Positions 8,385 to 17,329 of a stretch of 64,000 nt of DNA are shown here, piece by piece. Positions within the stretch are counted from its first letter, which is position 1. Each line of letters begins with the position of its first letter. This DNA is from Listeria ivanovii subsp. ivanovii. Lineage in GTDB: Bacteria > Bacillota > Bacilli > Lactobacillales > Listeriaceae. The position numbers and the translations under genes were made by a program. The notes below the pieces were generated by a model. It was not told the origin of the DNA. It searched no databases and saw only the letters and a list, made by a program, of their open reading frames with translations. The stretch is taken from positions 2,340,001 through 2,404,000 of the forward strand of contig NZ_LT906478.1 in the NCBI RefSeq assembly GCF_900187025.1. Reading direction: 5' to 3'.

Positions 8385-9593
8385 ATGAACGCAAAAAGAT
8401 TTTATCCAACAGCTATTGCACTTTATTTTACTTATTTTATTCATGGTATTGGGGTATCCATTATTGGCCAATACAAACAAGATTTTGCTGGAATGTGGGG
8501 AGCTGACAAACTTTCTGACGGTACATTTGATGTTAGTATGGTCATTGCCGTTATCGCCGCACTTGGGCTAGGTCGCTTACTTACATTACCGATATCTGGG
8601 CCTTTCTCAGATAAATTTGGTCGTAAACCTTCAGCCCTGATTGGTGTCGCTTTATACGCGGTTTACTTTATAGGTCTTGCCTTTTCACCAAATATGTATA
8701 TCGCTTATGCCTTTGCTTTTGTCGGAGGAGCTGCAAACTCATTCTTAGATACTGCTGTAACACCTTCTGTTCTAGAAATTTTCACTAAAAATGGTGCTAT
8801 TGCCAACATGTTTACGAAATTCTCTATCTCTATCGGGCAATTCGTTTTACCTTTTGCGATTGGGATGGTTGCAGCAGCTAACATGTCTTTCCGTACACTA
8901 TTCATTATCTCCATGGCGTTAATCGTGATTGATGGTTTAATTATTGCATTTATGCCATTCCCTCCAATGAATAACAATGTTGGTGGCGAAAAAACAAAAC
9001 CAGAAAAAATGAAATTCAATGCAACTAGTTGGGCCATTATTGGTATCGGATTTACTTGTACCGCCACTTTCCAACTTTGGCTAAACTGTAACCAGGAACT
9101 TGGGAAACTATATGGTATGACCGATCCAAGTCAAATTCAATCATTCTATTCACTTGGTACAATGTGTGCTATTTTAATTACCGCAGTTCTCGTGAAGAAA
9201 TTTATTTTACCAGTGCGTATTCTCATTATTTATCCAGCAATTGCTACTTTAATGTTGCTTATTATCTATATTGTTCAAACACCCACTATTTGCTTAATTG
9301 GTGGATTCGTCATTGGTTATGCTGCCGCTGGTGGTGTCTTGCAACTAGCTGTATCTACTGCCAACGAGTTCTTCCCAACTAACAAAGGGAAAATCACTTC
9401 CATCGTTATGATTTCATCCAGCCTTGCAAACTATATTGTTTTAAACATCGCAAGTTATATTACTAAAGCTGGTGGTATCGAAGGACCAAAATATGTGTTA
9501 TTATTCAATGTAGTAATAACAATCATTGGTATTTTACTAGCAATCTTTGTCAATATGCGTTATAAAAATGAATCTAAAATAGCAACTAAATAA
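8385..9593 (+). CDS. MFS transporter, shikimate/quinate-type (first copy)
   Basis: A 402-residue major facilitator with about 12 membrane helices and the loop-2/3 signature SDKFGRKPS. ATG follows GAGAGGAG, 33 bases after the shikimate dehydrogenase stop, so it is in the same operon. The next MFS gene shares the same start pattern (YxSTxxGLYxxYFxHG versus YPTAIALYFTYFIHG) and helix motifs such as ANSFLDT, so the two are paralogues. Substrate is inferred from context only. Confidence 0.85.
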   Translation: MNAKRFYPTAIALYFTYFIHGIGVSIIGQYKQDFAGMWGADKLSDGTFDVSMVIAVIAALGLGRLLTLPISGPFSDKFGRKPSALIGVALYAVYFIGLAFSPNMYIAYAFAFVGGAANSFLDTAVTPSVLEIFTKNGAIANMFTKFSISIGQFVLPFAIGMVAAANMSFRTLFIISMALIVIDGLIIAFMPFPPMNNNVGGEKTKPEKMKFNATSWAIIGIGFTCTATFQLWLNCNQELGKLYGMTDPSQIQSFYSLGTMCAILITAVLVKKFILPVRILIIYPAIATLMLLIIYIVQTPTICLIGGFVIGYAAAGGVLQLAVSTANEFFPTNKGKITSIVMISSSLANYIVLNIASYITKAGGIEGPKYVLLFNVVITIIGILLAIFVNMRYKNESKIATK

Positions 9594-9601
9594 GTTATTC
9601 A

Positions 9602-9631
9602 TTCAACTGAGTAGTCATCTGCTCAGTTGAA
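9602..9631 (+). terminator. Hairpin between the two MFS genes
   Basis: TTCAACTGAG and CTCAGTTGAA form a perfect 10-pair stem with a 10-base loop. Only a weak T content follows, so it may be a partial terminator or an mRNA 3' stabiliser. Confidence 0.55.
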
Positions 9632-9665
9632 CTTGTATATCATTTGTGAAATTAAGCACAAACTG

Positions 9666-9680
9666 ATGCAATTTATCTAT
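9666..9680. repeat. 15-base motif shared with 4302-4316 (copy 2)
   Basis: ATGCAATTTATCTAT, identical to the copy in the LysR promoter region, lies 69 bases before the second MFS gene. This suggests that gene has its own LysR-controlled promoter. Confidence 0.5.
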
Positions 9681-9748
9681 ATGTATGTGTTTAAAATAAG
9701 AGTCATATTTATAATCCCCAAAGTAACTACATAAAGGAGCGCAAAACT

Positions 9749-10942
9749 ATGAAAAATAAATATTTATCTACATCACTCGGACTTTATATGAATTATTTCG
9801 TTCATGGGATGGCATTAATCATCATTGCCCAAAATATTGATTTTTTATCTCAGAAATGGAATACTGATTTAGCTGGAGCGGCTGGTGTTGTATCCTCGTT
9901 TGGGATTGGTAAGTTATTAGCCGTTTTTGTTTCTGGTAAACTTTCAGATAAGTTTGGTCGTAAACTATCTGTTATTCTTGGTGTATTCTTCTATATTGTC
10001 TTTTTGGGCGGGATTTTGCTAAGCCCTAATACGATTGTTGCCTATGCTTTTGGGATTTCAGCTGGGATTGCCAACTCGTTTTTAGATACTGGTACTTATC
10101 CAGCGCTTATGGAAGCTTACCCGAAAAAAGCAGCATCTGCAAATATCGTGGTGAAAGCTTTCGTTCAAGCGGGTCAATTTCTGTTACCATTTATGATTGC
10201 CTTTATTCTGGCAAATAACTTGTGGTATGGCTGGAGTTTTATCGCTTTAATTGTTATTTTACTAATTAATTTACTGTATACCTTGACGCGTACTTTTCCA
10301 CCAATGACCGTTGGGAAGCCACTTGATTTTGAAAAAGAAGTAGCTATCGAAAAAAAGCAGAGATTTCATTTTAGCATTGACGAAATTTGCTTGATTTTAT
10401 TCGGATTTGTCGCCCAAACGTTGCTTTACATCATGAGTCAATGGATTGCGAAATACGGCTCTGAAGTGATTCATATGACAGATAACGCTTCTAGGCTACT
10501 AGTAAGTTACGCAAGTGTTGGAGCGATTGTTTGTGTATGTATTACCTTTGTTTTAGGAAATCGTGGCGTGAAGACGTTATACATATTGATAACGTATGTA
10601 ACGATGACCATGCTGATTTCATTCGTGCTCTTTGCTTTCCCGAATGAGATTGTCTGTCTAGTTGGCGCTTTCTTGTTAGGGTACTTCTCTGCTGGTGGAA
10701 TTATTCAATTAGGTTTAACTTTACTTGCAGAAGTTTCTGCGCGAGGAAAAGGCTTTGTTACAAGTCTCTATACGATTGCTGAAGGAATAGCCGTATTTAG
10801 TATTCCGTTGATTGCAGCAGCCATTTCACGTATCGACATTGCTGCAATATTTTTATTAAATTCAGGAATTGCTTTGTTTGGTTTGATACTGTTAATGATT
10901 GTTTTTGTTCGGAAAAGAAAGTTTGGACGGAGTAGCATATAA
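9749..10942 (+). CDS. MFS transporter, shikimate/quinate-type (second copy)
   Basis: A 397-residue MFS paralogue of the preceding gene, with SDKFGRKLS in the loop between helices 2 and 3 and ANSFLDTGTYPALMEAYPKK matching the cluster partner's ANSFLDTAVTPSVLEIF. ATG follows AAAGGAGC. It is separated from its paralogue by a 155-base gap holding a hairpin and the 15-mer, so it is probably a separate transcription unit. Two carriers may divide uptake and export, or two related substrates. Confidence 0.83.
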   Translation: MKNKYLSTSLGLYMNYFVHGMALIIIAQNIDFLSQKWNTDLAGAAGVVSSFGIGKLLAVFVSGKLSDKFGRKLSVILGVFFYIVFLGGILLSPNTIVAYAFGISAGIANSFLDTGTYPALMEAYPKKAASANIVVKAFVQAGQFLLPFMIAFILANNLWYGWSFIALIVILLINLLYTLTRTFPPMTVGKPLDFEKEVAIEKKQRFHFSIDEICLILFGFVAQTLLYIMSQWIAKYGSEVIHMTDNASRLLVSYASVGAIVCVCITFVLGNRGVKTLYILITYVTMTMLISFVLFAFPNEIVCLVGAFLLGYFSAGGIIQLGLTLLAEVSARGKGFVTSLYTIAEGIAVFSIPLIAAAISRIDIAAIFLLNSGIALFGLILLMIVFVRKRKFGRSSI

Positions 10943-10944
10943 TA

Positions 10945-10980
10945 AAAAGCCGAGAATTGCCACTCAATTCTCGGCTTTTT
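10945..10980. terminator. Bidirectional terminator overlapping the 3' end of ogt
   Basis: AAAAAGCCGAGAATTG pairs with CAATTCTCGGCTTTTT around a 5-base loop. For ogt (minus strand) one arm encodes the last residues KAEN and the stop codon, so the terminator is partly inside the gene. Confidence 0.9.
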
Positions 10981-11440
10981 CATTGTTTTCTAAAGCTAAT
11001 AATGATTTTTTCATTGCTAATCCACCACTAAAACCTGTTAATTTCCCATTCTTACCAATGACGCGATGGCATGGAATTATGAGTAATAATGGGTTTTTGC
11101 CAATTGCAGCACCAACTGCTCGGACTGCTCGCGGACGATTAATTTGTTCAGCAATTTCGGTATAGGTTCTTATTTCTCCATATGGTATGGTTTTTAGTGC
11201 TTCCAAAACTTCTATTTGTAATTTACTACCTGATAGCTCGATTGGAACGTCGAAGGCTTTTAATTCTTTATTTTTATAAGCAAGAATCGTGTTTTTATAG
11301 TTGGTTAATTTATTGCTATCCAATATAGCTTTATTAATTCGTTTTTCATCAGTACCAACATACACAAGTGCATTTTCATTTGCCATAAGATACAGTTTCA
11401 TATCAAAAAAACGAATCGAATCATAGAAAAATTTTTCCAT
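10964..11440 (-). CDS. ogt: Methylated-DNA--protein-cysteine methyltransferase
   Basis: A 158-residue O6-methylguanine-DNA methyltransferase. The acceptor cysteine is in IIPCHRVIG (C124); YGEIRTYTEIAEQI and RAVRAVGAAIGKNP form the DNA-binding helix-turn-helix. It removes alkyl groups from guanine in a suicide reaction. The frame extends upstream to 11449, but ATG 11440 is best spaced from GGAAGAGGTG. It is divergent from adaA, whose methylated form would be expected to activate it (B. subtilis adaA/adaB logic, inference). Confidence 0.92.
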   Translation of the reverse strand: MEKFFYDSIRFFDMKLYLMANENALVYVGTDEKRINKAILDSNKLTNYKNTILAYKNKELKAFDVPIELSGSKLQIEVLEALKTIPYGEIRTYTEIAEQINRPRAVRAVGAAIGKNPLLLIIPCHRVIGKNGKLTGFSGGLAMKKSLLALENNEKAEN

Positions 11441-11585
11441 TATCATCACCTCTTCCTTAAGTTAATTATACGCTAAAGGATATTAATTTCCTACTCACTA
11501 CTATAAAAAAAGCAAGATTAGAAAAGTTTCTCTCGCAATTTATGCTAAGAACGTTTATGATTAGTAAGAAGTTGAGGTGATAAAA

Positions 11586-12140
11586 ATGTCGGCTTATTAC
11601 TTAACCAAAAAACGTTGGCTTGCGATTGCTAATAATGATAATGCGGCAGATGGCATTTTTTTTTATGGCGTAACTTCCACCAAAATATTCTGCTATCCAT
11701 CTTGTAAATCACGTTTGCCAAAAAAAGAAAATATCGTTATTTTTAAAAATGCTGAGGAAGCTATTTCACATGGGTACCGAGCTTGCAAAAGGTGTAAATC
11801 AGGCGGTACAACTCTTCCAGATACAGAATGGATCGAAAATATCCAAGCTTATATTCAAGATAATTTCGCCAATCCTTTAACTTTACAGACAATTGCCGAG
11901 AATTGCCATGGTAGCCCCTATCACTTACACCGAACGTTCAAGCGAATCACACAAATTACGCCAATTACTTATTTAGAAAATATTCGGATTGCTTATGCAA
12001 AAAAACAATTGTCTAATTCCACTCGATCCATTGAAGAAATTGGAAAACTATCCGGCTACCCAAACCCCTCTCATTTTTCAACGACATTTAAAAGACATAC
12101 TGGTTTATCACCGAATCATTTCCGAAAAGCTTATCAATAA
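11586..12140 (+). CDS. adaA: AdaA-type methylphosphotriester methyltransferase / AraC transcriptional activator
   Basis: A 184-residue protein made of an Ada zinc domain (1-80) and an AraC helix-turn-helix (about 90-184). The four zinc cysteines are C36, C40, C67 and C70, close to the spacing in E. coli Ada; C36 is the expected methyl acceptor. Repairing a methylphosphotriester would convert it to an activator. ATG 11586 is preferred over GTG 11577 because TTGAGGTG precedes it by 6 bases. The neighbouring ogt on the opposite strand is the likely target. Confidence 0.9.
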   Translation: MSAYYLTKKRWLAIANNDNAADGIFFYGVTSTKIFCYPSCKSRLPKKENIVIFKNAEEAISHGYRACKRCKSGGTTLPDTEWIENIQAYIQDNFANPLTLQTIAENCHGSPYHLHRTFKRITQITPITYLENIRIAYAKKQLSNSTRSIEEIGKLSGYPNPSHFSTTFKRHTGLSPNHFRKAYQ

Positions 12141-12149
12141 AAATATAGA

Positions 12150-13034
12150 ATGGATGATACTAATATGACTCATATTACATTACCAATTATCGAAGACTGG
12201 GAAGGCTTAACGCTTAGCTCCATCTTGCAAGAAAAGTTCCACTTAGGAAAAAAAGCACGCCATGAAATAAGAATGTCTCATGATGTTCTGCTTAATAATA
12301 AGCCTTTGGACGACTGGAATACACCACTTTTTGTTGGCGCGAGTCTGTCATTGCCAATTATTTTGCATGAAAAAATCCCTGTTTATGACTATGATTTAGA
12401 GATTATTTATGAAGATGATTTTTTGCTAGTTGTGAATAAACCTGTTGGCATGAAGACACATCCGAATGATTCCTATGAAACGGATACTTGTGCAAATGCG
12501 GTACAATATTATTTAGAAAAAACTAATCAAGAGGCAAACGCGCTTGCTGTTCACCGCTTAGACCAAACCACTTCTGGATTAGTGCTCTTCGCTAAAAACA
12601 AACTAGCCATTGCTGGTCTTTCTTGGCAAATGGAAAACCGAGCAATTCACCGTACCTATCTTGCAGCAGTGGATGGTACTTGGGGGCTTGTAATGCAAAC
12701 GATTAATAAACCTATTGGTGAGGATAGACATCATGGATCAAGACGTCAAATCAGTCCATATGGCCAACCTGCTGTTACACATGTTACTGTTTTAGAGAAC
12801 GATACAGAAAAAAATACATCTCTCGTTGAATGCCAAATCGAAACTGGACGGACACATCAAATCCGTGTTCATTTAAGCGGCATCGGTCATCCAATTATTG
12901 GTGACACACTTTATGGCGGTTCTCCGCGTGCTAATCGTATTATGCTGCACGCTGAAAAATTACATTTAAATCATCCTTTTAAAGGCAAAGAAATGAATTT
13001 TTCTGCACCAGCCGGTAATGATTGGGTATTTTAA
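12150..13034 (+). CDS. RluA/RluD-family pseudouridine synthase
   Basis: A 294-residue pseudouridine synthase. The catalytic aspartate lies in HRLDQTTSGLVLFAKN, and the family blocks VVNKPVGMKTHP and ETGRTHQIRVHLSGIGHPIIGD are present. The N-terminal 70 residues form a short S4-like region. RNA target is unknown; the RluA family modifies 23S rRNA or tRNA. The start is uncertain between ATG 12150 and ATG 12165, neither with a strong ribosome site. It follows adaA by 9 bases and may be co-transcribed. Confidence 0.85.
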   Translation: MDDTNMTHITLPIIEDWEGLTLSSILQEKFHLGKKARHEIRMSHDVLLNNKPLDDWNTPLFVGASLSLPIILHEKIPVYDYDLEIIYEDDFLLVVNKPVGMKTHPNDSYETDTCANAVQYYLEKTNQEANALAVHRLDQTTSGLVLFAKNKLAIAGLSWQMENRAIHRTYLAAVDGTWGLVMQTINKPIGEDRHHGSRRQISPYGQPAVTHVTVLENDTEKNTSLVECQIETGRTHQIRVHLSGIGHPIIGDTLYGGSPRANRIMLHAEKLHLNHPFKGKEMNFSAPAGNDWVF

Positions 13035-13035
13035 A

Positions 13036-13060
13036 AAGTCACAACATTACGTCGTGACTT
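13036..13060. terminator. Short hairpin between convergent pseudouridine synthase and VOC genes
   Basis: AAGTCAC...GTGACTT forms a 7-pair stem, extendable by AC/GT. The VOC stop codon lies in its loop region. T-runs are poor, so termination is uncertain. Confidence 0.45.
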
Positions 13061-13439
13061 CTGTACAAATTTCTACTTTTATTTTGTCGGGGTCCTCAAA
13101 AAAGACAGCATAATGATTTTCACCGCCAGCAAATGGATATCGATCTTCATAAAGAAGCTTTACTCCTTCTGCTTTTAACTTGTCTCGAAAGAAATCAATC
13201 CGTTCTTTTGAGCCACCATGAAAAGCTAGATGATTGAGTCCAGTTCGCTTGCGGTGATAACCTTCTGCCAAAAAACTTTCCTCCGTTTGCACAAATACTA
13301 AATAAGTATCCTCATATTTATAGCTAAAGCCAGCATTCCAAGTCTGATATAATTCATAAGAAAGTAATTCTAGTAGTTCTGACCAAAACAAGCGACTCTT
13401 TTCTAAGTCTGCTACATAGATTTCTAAATGGTGTAACAT
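13047..13439 (-). CDS. Glyoxalase/bleomycin-resistance (VOC) family protein
   Basis: A 130-residue single vicinal-oxygen-chelate domain: MLHHLEIYVADLEKSRLFW at the start, LNHLAFHG and the closing FFEDPDKIKVEI strand. Candidate metal ligands are the His of HHLEIYV, His of NHLAF and Glu of KVEI. ATG 13439 is used because GAGGA sits 8 bases upstream and it overlaps the AlkD stop. Last gene of the AKR-AlkD-VOC operon. Substrate unknown. Confidence 0.85.
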   Translation of the reverse strand: MLHHLEIYVADLEKSRLFWSELLELLSYELYQTWNAGFSYKYEDTYLVFVQTEESFLAEGYHRKRTGLNHLAFHGGSKERIDFFRDKLKAEGVKLLYEDRYPFAGGENHYAVFFEDPDKIKVEICTEVTT

Positions 13440-13440
13440 T

Positions 13441-14097
13441 TTACATATCCTCAATATGTTTTAGTGCTTCCCTGTGACTAATCGGAGCAAGTTCATGGCT
13501 ATTTATAAAATGCCGAACTTCCTCTGGATTTACCTTAGCGTATTGACGAAGCGCCCATCCGATTGCCTTTTGAATAAAGAATTCTTTAGACTCTAGCCAT
13601 TTTTCACAGTTAGCGAATAATAACTTTGCATCCGTTTTTTCCTTGTATTTAAGCTGAAACAATATGGCAGTTCTCGCTAGCCATATATTATCACCATTGA
13701 TCCATTTCGAATTATAGTTCGGAATGAGGTCAGGGTATAGTTTAAAATGGTTACTTATTATAGTTCCTGCTAAACCGTCTACTGTATCCCACCATGATTT
13801 TGTTGCAACTAATTCCTCGTATACTTGGATAGCCTCACTCGATTGTTTTTTCCCGTAACGACTTAATAAATCAATCGCGACATATTGTAATTCGCGCTCT
13901 TCTTCTTGGAATAATTCTCGCGCAAGCCCTAGCAAATCATCGGGCTCTCCTTCTTCTTTTAAAAATGTCGCTAGCAGGTTTTTACGTTCCCCTGCTCGAA
14001 TGCCTAAAAAAGAAAATTGGTTTTTCATATAAGCTTCCATTGGGACCGCATCCGTAGCAGAACGATTTGCGCGAAAAACTGTTTGAATAGCTGTCAA
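13441..14097 (-). CDS. AlkD-like DNA alkylation repair protein
   Basis: A 218-residue all-helical HEAT-repeat protein with family features: LGIRAGERKNLL near residue 31, the ELQYVAIDLL segment, SWWDTVDGLAG with the conserved tryptophans and aspartate used to flip alkylated bases, and FIQKAIGWALRQYAK. It would excise alkylated purines such as 3-methyladenine. It starts at TTG 14097, overlapping the aldo/keto reductase stop as TTGA. Its proximity to adaA/ogt gives this region an alkylation-repair theme. Confidence 0.85.
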   Translation of the reverse strand: MTAIQTVFRANRSATDAVPMEAYMKNQFSFLGIRAGERKNLLATFLKEEGEPDDLLGLARELFQEEERELQYVAIDLLSRYGKKQSSEAIQVYEELVATKSWWDTVDGLAGTIISNHFKLYPDLIPNYNSKWINGDNIWLARTAILFQLKYKEKTDAKLLFANCEKWLESKEFFIQKAIGWALRQYAKVNPEEVRHFINSHELAPISHREALKHIEDM

Positions 14098-14978
14098 TCC
14101 GTTTTTCCACCTGTTAAATACGCTCGTTCTCGTTCGATACTACTTAAAAAATATTCTAGGTCATCTGGGTCCGGTCCAACCCGTTTGCCAGTTTCTAAGC
14201 GATCGATTTTTTCCATATCACTGGCATCCAAGTGAAAATAGGATAAACGCGAATTTTCTTTAATCCGGCCAGAAGTAATGGATTTAGGAAAAATGATTGT
14301 GTTTCGATTCAAGTGCCATTGTAGAATCACTTGGTCCACAAATGCGCCATGCTTTTTCGCGATTGCGTTAATAACTGGATTTTGCATTAAAGTTCCTTTC
14401 GCAAGTGGAGACCATGCAGCATGCGCAATATTTTGTTCTGCTAAATATTTCCTTAAGTCATTTTGCGGCAAAAGTGGATGTGTCTCAACCTGATTTAATA
14501 CTGGTTTTTGATTTGCTGCAACTAATAAGTCACTTAAATGATGTTGTTTAAAGTTTGCAACACCAATAGATTTAATCAGTTTTTCATCATGTAACCGTTC
14601 CATCGCTCGCCAAGAATCTCGATACTTTCCAGCCACTGGCCAATGAATTAAATATAAATCCAAATAGTCCAACTTCAAATTTTTCAAAGTTCGTTCAAAT
14701 GCAAATAGAGTTTCATCATAACCAAGATCACCGTTCCAAACTTTCGAACTAATAAATAGCTCTTCGCGTGAAATAGCACTATCGACAATGGCTTGCCCTA
14801 CGATTGCCTCATTATTATAAACTGCCGCTGTATCAAATAACCGGTAACCAACTTCAATTGCCTTTTCCACAGCCCCAGCGATAAATTCTTGCTCTGTCAC
14901 TTGAAACACACCAAGCCCAATATAAGGAATTGATACATTTCCAGGTAAAACCATTCTGTCTTGTAATGTTTTTGTCAA
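14094..14978 (-). CDS. Aldo/keto reductase
   Basis: A 294-residue NADPH-dependent aldo/keto reductase of the 2,5-diketogluconate-reductase group. The catalytic tetrad is visible: Asp and Tyr in YRLFDTAAVYNNE, Lys in FISSKVWN and His in YLIHWPV. The C-terminal NADP segment IIFPKSITSGRIKEN is intact. Start TTG 14978 has GAGGAGGT 7 bases upstream. It heads the operon with AlkD and VOC genes, suggesting a shared role against reactive carbonyls or alkylating damage (inference). Confidence 0.9.
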   Translation of the reverse strand: MTKTLQDRMVLPGNVSIPYIGLGVFQVTEQEFIAGAVEKAIEVGYRLFDTAAVYNNEAIVGQAIVDSAISREELFISSKVWNGDLGYDETLFAFERTLKNLKLDYLDLYLIHWPVAGKYRDSWRAMERLHDEKLIKSIGVANFKQHHLSDLLVAANQKPVLNQVETHPLLPQNDLRKYLAEQNIAHAAWSPLAKGTLMQNPVINAIAKKHGAFVDQVILQWHLNRNTIIFPKSITSGRIKENSRLSYFHLDASDMEKIDRLETGKRVGPDPDDLEYFLSSIERERAYLTGGKTD

Positions 14979-15361
14979 TCCAAAAACCTCCTCACGAAAA
15001 TCGTTTGTGAACTTTTTCTCTTAAATGAATTATACACTATTTTCGCAAATTTATATTTTAAAACCAGTATACCGAAATGAGCCTTACTCTCCTAATAAAA
15101 AGTCATAAAAAAACAACTTTTTTTATTCATTTTCTTAAATACCTAAAAATAGCCATTGGAAACGCTATCAGAGTGATTATTTAGCTAACTGTCGAAAAAA
15201 AGTTTCCTATTTATTCCCATCCTATGTTAGTATTAATTTGTGGTAAAAATCTATCATATTTTTTATTTCTTTTTGTTAACTTATCGTTAAGAAAAAAGCT
15301 CCCTTTTCAATCGAAAGTGAGCATTTATTAATGACCAAAAATGATCGGGGGAATTAAGGAA
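14979..15361. other. Intergenic region between divergent aldo/keto reductase and PiT operon
   Basis: About 380 bases without a gene. It is AT-rich and should hold both divergent promoters. The main visible structure is TTAACT-N5-TTAAGA at 15276-15292 and a loose hairpin (GCTC...GAGC) near 15299-15322. Confidence 0.5.
15276..15292 (+). promoter_or_regulatory. Candidate PhoP-box half (two TTAAC-type repeats)
   Basis: TTAACT and TTAAGA are 5 bases apart, the spacing of B. subtilis PhoP direct repeats (TTHAYA-type). It lies about 70 bases before the PiT accessory gene, which fits phosphate control. Full PhoP sites usually have four repeats and only two are clear here. It also reads as a TTAAC/GTTAA dyad. 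Confidence 0.3.
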
Positions 15362-15982
15362 ATGGCTTTTAAAAATAAAAAAGACCGTTTTGCTTCGTTG
15401 TTACATGACATTGCAGTAAATTTACATGAAGGTGCGAATTTCTTTGCAACGTATAACATCAATTCGGTGGAGGACTTACATACTTTCTCGAATAAAATCA
15501 AAGAATATGAAACAGCTGGGGACTCCATGGTTCACAAAATGATTATGGAATTGAACGATGCTTTTATTACACCAATCGAACGTGAGGATATGTTAGAACT
15601 TACCAATCGCCTAGACGATGTAATGGATGCACTTGATGAAACGGCTTTCTCACTAGAAATCTGCCAAATCACTCATTATGATGAATACATGACTAAATTT
15701 ATCCAAGCAATTCAAGCAAGTACTGTTGAAATTGAAAAAGCAGTTGACCTTGTTTTTGATAAAAAATTAAAAGATGTTCGTAAACTTGCAATTCAAATTA
15801 AAGATTACGAATCCCAATGTGATGATGTTTACCGCGAATCACTTATCCAACTTTTCCAAAATGAAAAAGATCCAATCAAACTTATTCGTCTAAGAGAAGT
15901 TTATGAAAAATTAGAAGACATTGCTGATAGTTGTCAAAGTGTTGCTAATACGCTTGAGTCAATTGTCATGAAAAATGCGTAA
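15362..15982 (+). CDS. DUF47 / PhoU-like accessory protein of the PiT transporter
   Basis: A 206-residue all-alpha protein of the DUF47 (PitR-like) family, whose genes almost always sit before a PiT transporter. Two PhoU-like E/D-rich helix pairs are visible: KIKEYETAGDSMVHKM and the second-half KDYESQCDDVYRESL. ATG 15362 is chosen over 15341 because GGGGG lies 10 bases upstream and the family starts at MAFKxKKDRF. It ends 13 bases before pit and probably modulates its activity. Confidence 0.88.
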   Translation: MAFKNKKDRFASLLHDIAVNLHEGANFFATYNINSVEDLHTFSNKIKEYETAGDSMVHKMIMELNDAFITPIEREDMLELTNRLDDVMDALDETAFSLEICQITHYDEYMTKFIQAIQASTVEIEKAVDLVFDKKLKDVRKLAIQIKDYESQCDDVYRESLIQLFQNEKDPIKLIRLREVYEKLEDIADSCQSVANTLESIVMKNA

Positions 15983-15995
15983 GGGGCCTAGATAA

Positions 15996-16994
15996 ATGGA
16001 AGGAATGTTTCTTATCACCCTCGTCATCGTTCTTGCCGCGCTAGCATTTGACCTAATTAATGGGTTTCATGACACAGCAAACGCAATCGCGACTAGTGTC
16101 TCTACAAAAGCCTTAAAACCTAGACATGCAATTATCCTTGCCGCTGTCATGAACTTTGTCGGAGCAGTTTCTTTTACAGGGGTTGCTAAAACGATTACGA
16201 AAGATATCGTGGATCCATTTAGTTTGAATCATGGTGAACTTGTTATTTTAGCAGCGTTATTATCAGCCATTGCTTGGAACTTAATTACATGGTACTTCGG
16301 AATTCCTAGTAGTTCCTCCCATGCATTAATTGGTTCTATCGCGGGTGCAGCTATTGCATCAGCTGGTTTTTCCGCGCTCGAATACGGCGGATTCACTAAA
16401 ATTATCATCGGACTACTTGTTTCTCCTGTTCTTGCTTTTGTCGTTGGTTACACCATTTATTCGCTCTTTAAGATTTTCTTGAAGAACTTGAATTTAGCAA
16501 CGACGAATAGAAGATTTAGGATGCTTCAAATCGGTACCGCTGCTTTACAATCTTATACACACGGAACAAATGATGCGCAAAAATCAATGGGGATTATCAC
16601 TATGGCTTTAATTGCTGGTGGTTTCCAAACAACTGATGATGTGCAATTATGGGTTCAAGTATCTTGTGCGATTGCCATGGCAGTTGGTACAAGCATTGGT
16701 GGTTGGAAAATCATCAAAACAGTTGGTGGCAAGATTATGAAAATCAAACCTGTTAATGGTGTAGCGGCTGACTTAAGTTCTGTTATTATCATTTTCGGTG
16801 CTACATTTATCCATTTACCAGTTAGTACAACACACGTAATCAGCTCTTCTATCCTTGGTGTTGGAACAGCTCACCGTGTTAAAGGAGTAAAATGGGATAC
16901 AGCACAGCGGATGATTATTACATGGGTGATTACACTCCCAATCTCCGCAACAATTGCAGCAATCCTGTTCTACGTACTAAATTTCTTCTTATAA
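15996..16994 (+). CDS. pit: PiT-family inorganic phosphate transporter
   Basis: A 332-residue PiT carrier with the duplicated signature: NGFHDTANAIATSVSTKAL in the first half and the SYTHGTNDAQKSMGI copy in the second. About ten membrane helices and PSSSSHAL / PVSTTHVISS loops are present. It moves phosphate, probably as a metal-phosphate, by proton or sodium symport. The DUF47 gene precedes it and a strong terminator follows. Confidence 0.92.
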   Translation: MEGMFLITLVIVLAALAFDLINGFHDTANAIATSVSTKALKPRHAIILAAVMNFVGAVSFTGVAKTITKDIVDPFSLNHGELVILAALLSAIAWNLITWYFGIPSSSSHALIGSIAGAAIASAGFSALEYGGFTKIIIGLLVSPVLAFVVGYTIYSLFKIFLKNLNLATTNRRFRMLQIGTAALQSYTHGTNDAQKSMGIITMALIAGGFQTTDDVQLWVQVSCAIAMAVGTSIGGWKIIKTVGGKIMKIKPVNGVAADLSSVIIIFGATFIHLPVSTTHVISSSILGVGTAHRVKGVKWDTAQRMIITWVITLPISATIAAILFYVLNFFL

Positions 16995-17028
16995 AAAATA
17001 AGACCGAGGCAAAACTGACTCTGAATAG

Positions 17029-17076
17029 AAAAATCCGTATCGAAAATCTGTTATTAGATTTCCGATACGGATTTTT
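17029..17076 (+). terminator. Strong terminator after pit
   Basis: AAAAATCCGTATCG pairs with CGATACGGATTTTT, and the stem continues inward with AAATCT/AGATTT around a short loop, giving about 20 pairs. Nothing else is evident from here to 17329. Confidence 0.88.
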
Positions 17077-17329
17077 GCTACTAAGCCACTGAGATGCGCC
17101 ATTTCCCGTATATTATTAGACATGACATAGAGGTTTTGGTTGATAATTTATTTTTAACAAAGTGGGCTATTTTTGTCTGCTTATTTCTAAATTCTCAGCT
17201 TTATTTTGTAATTTGCTACTCTTTACAAGAAGATAGCAACATGCTGTCATAGATTTACTCTAATTATACATTATATAATTAGCAGATTTCGTTGAACCAA
17301 TATCTCAGAAATAATTACTAAATATTTTA

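Noticed and set aside
8705-9067. 120-codon antisense frame inside the first MFS gene
   Set aside because: It lies wholly within a well-supported transporter gene and its composition mirrors the hydrophobic codons opposite; no ribosome site.
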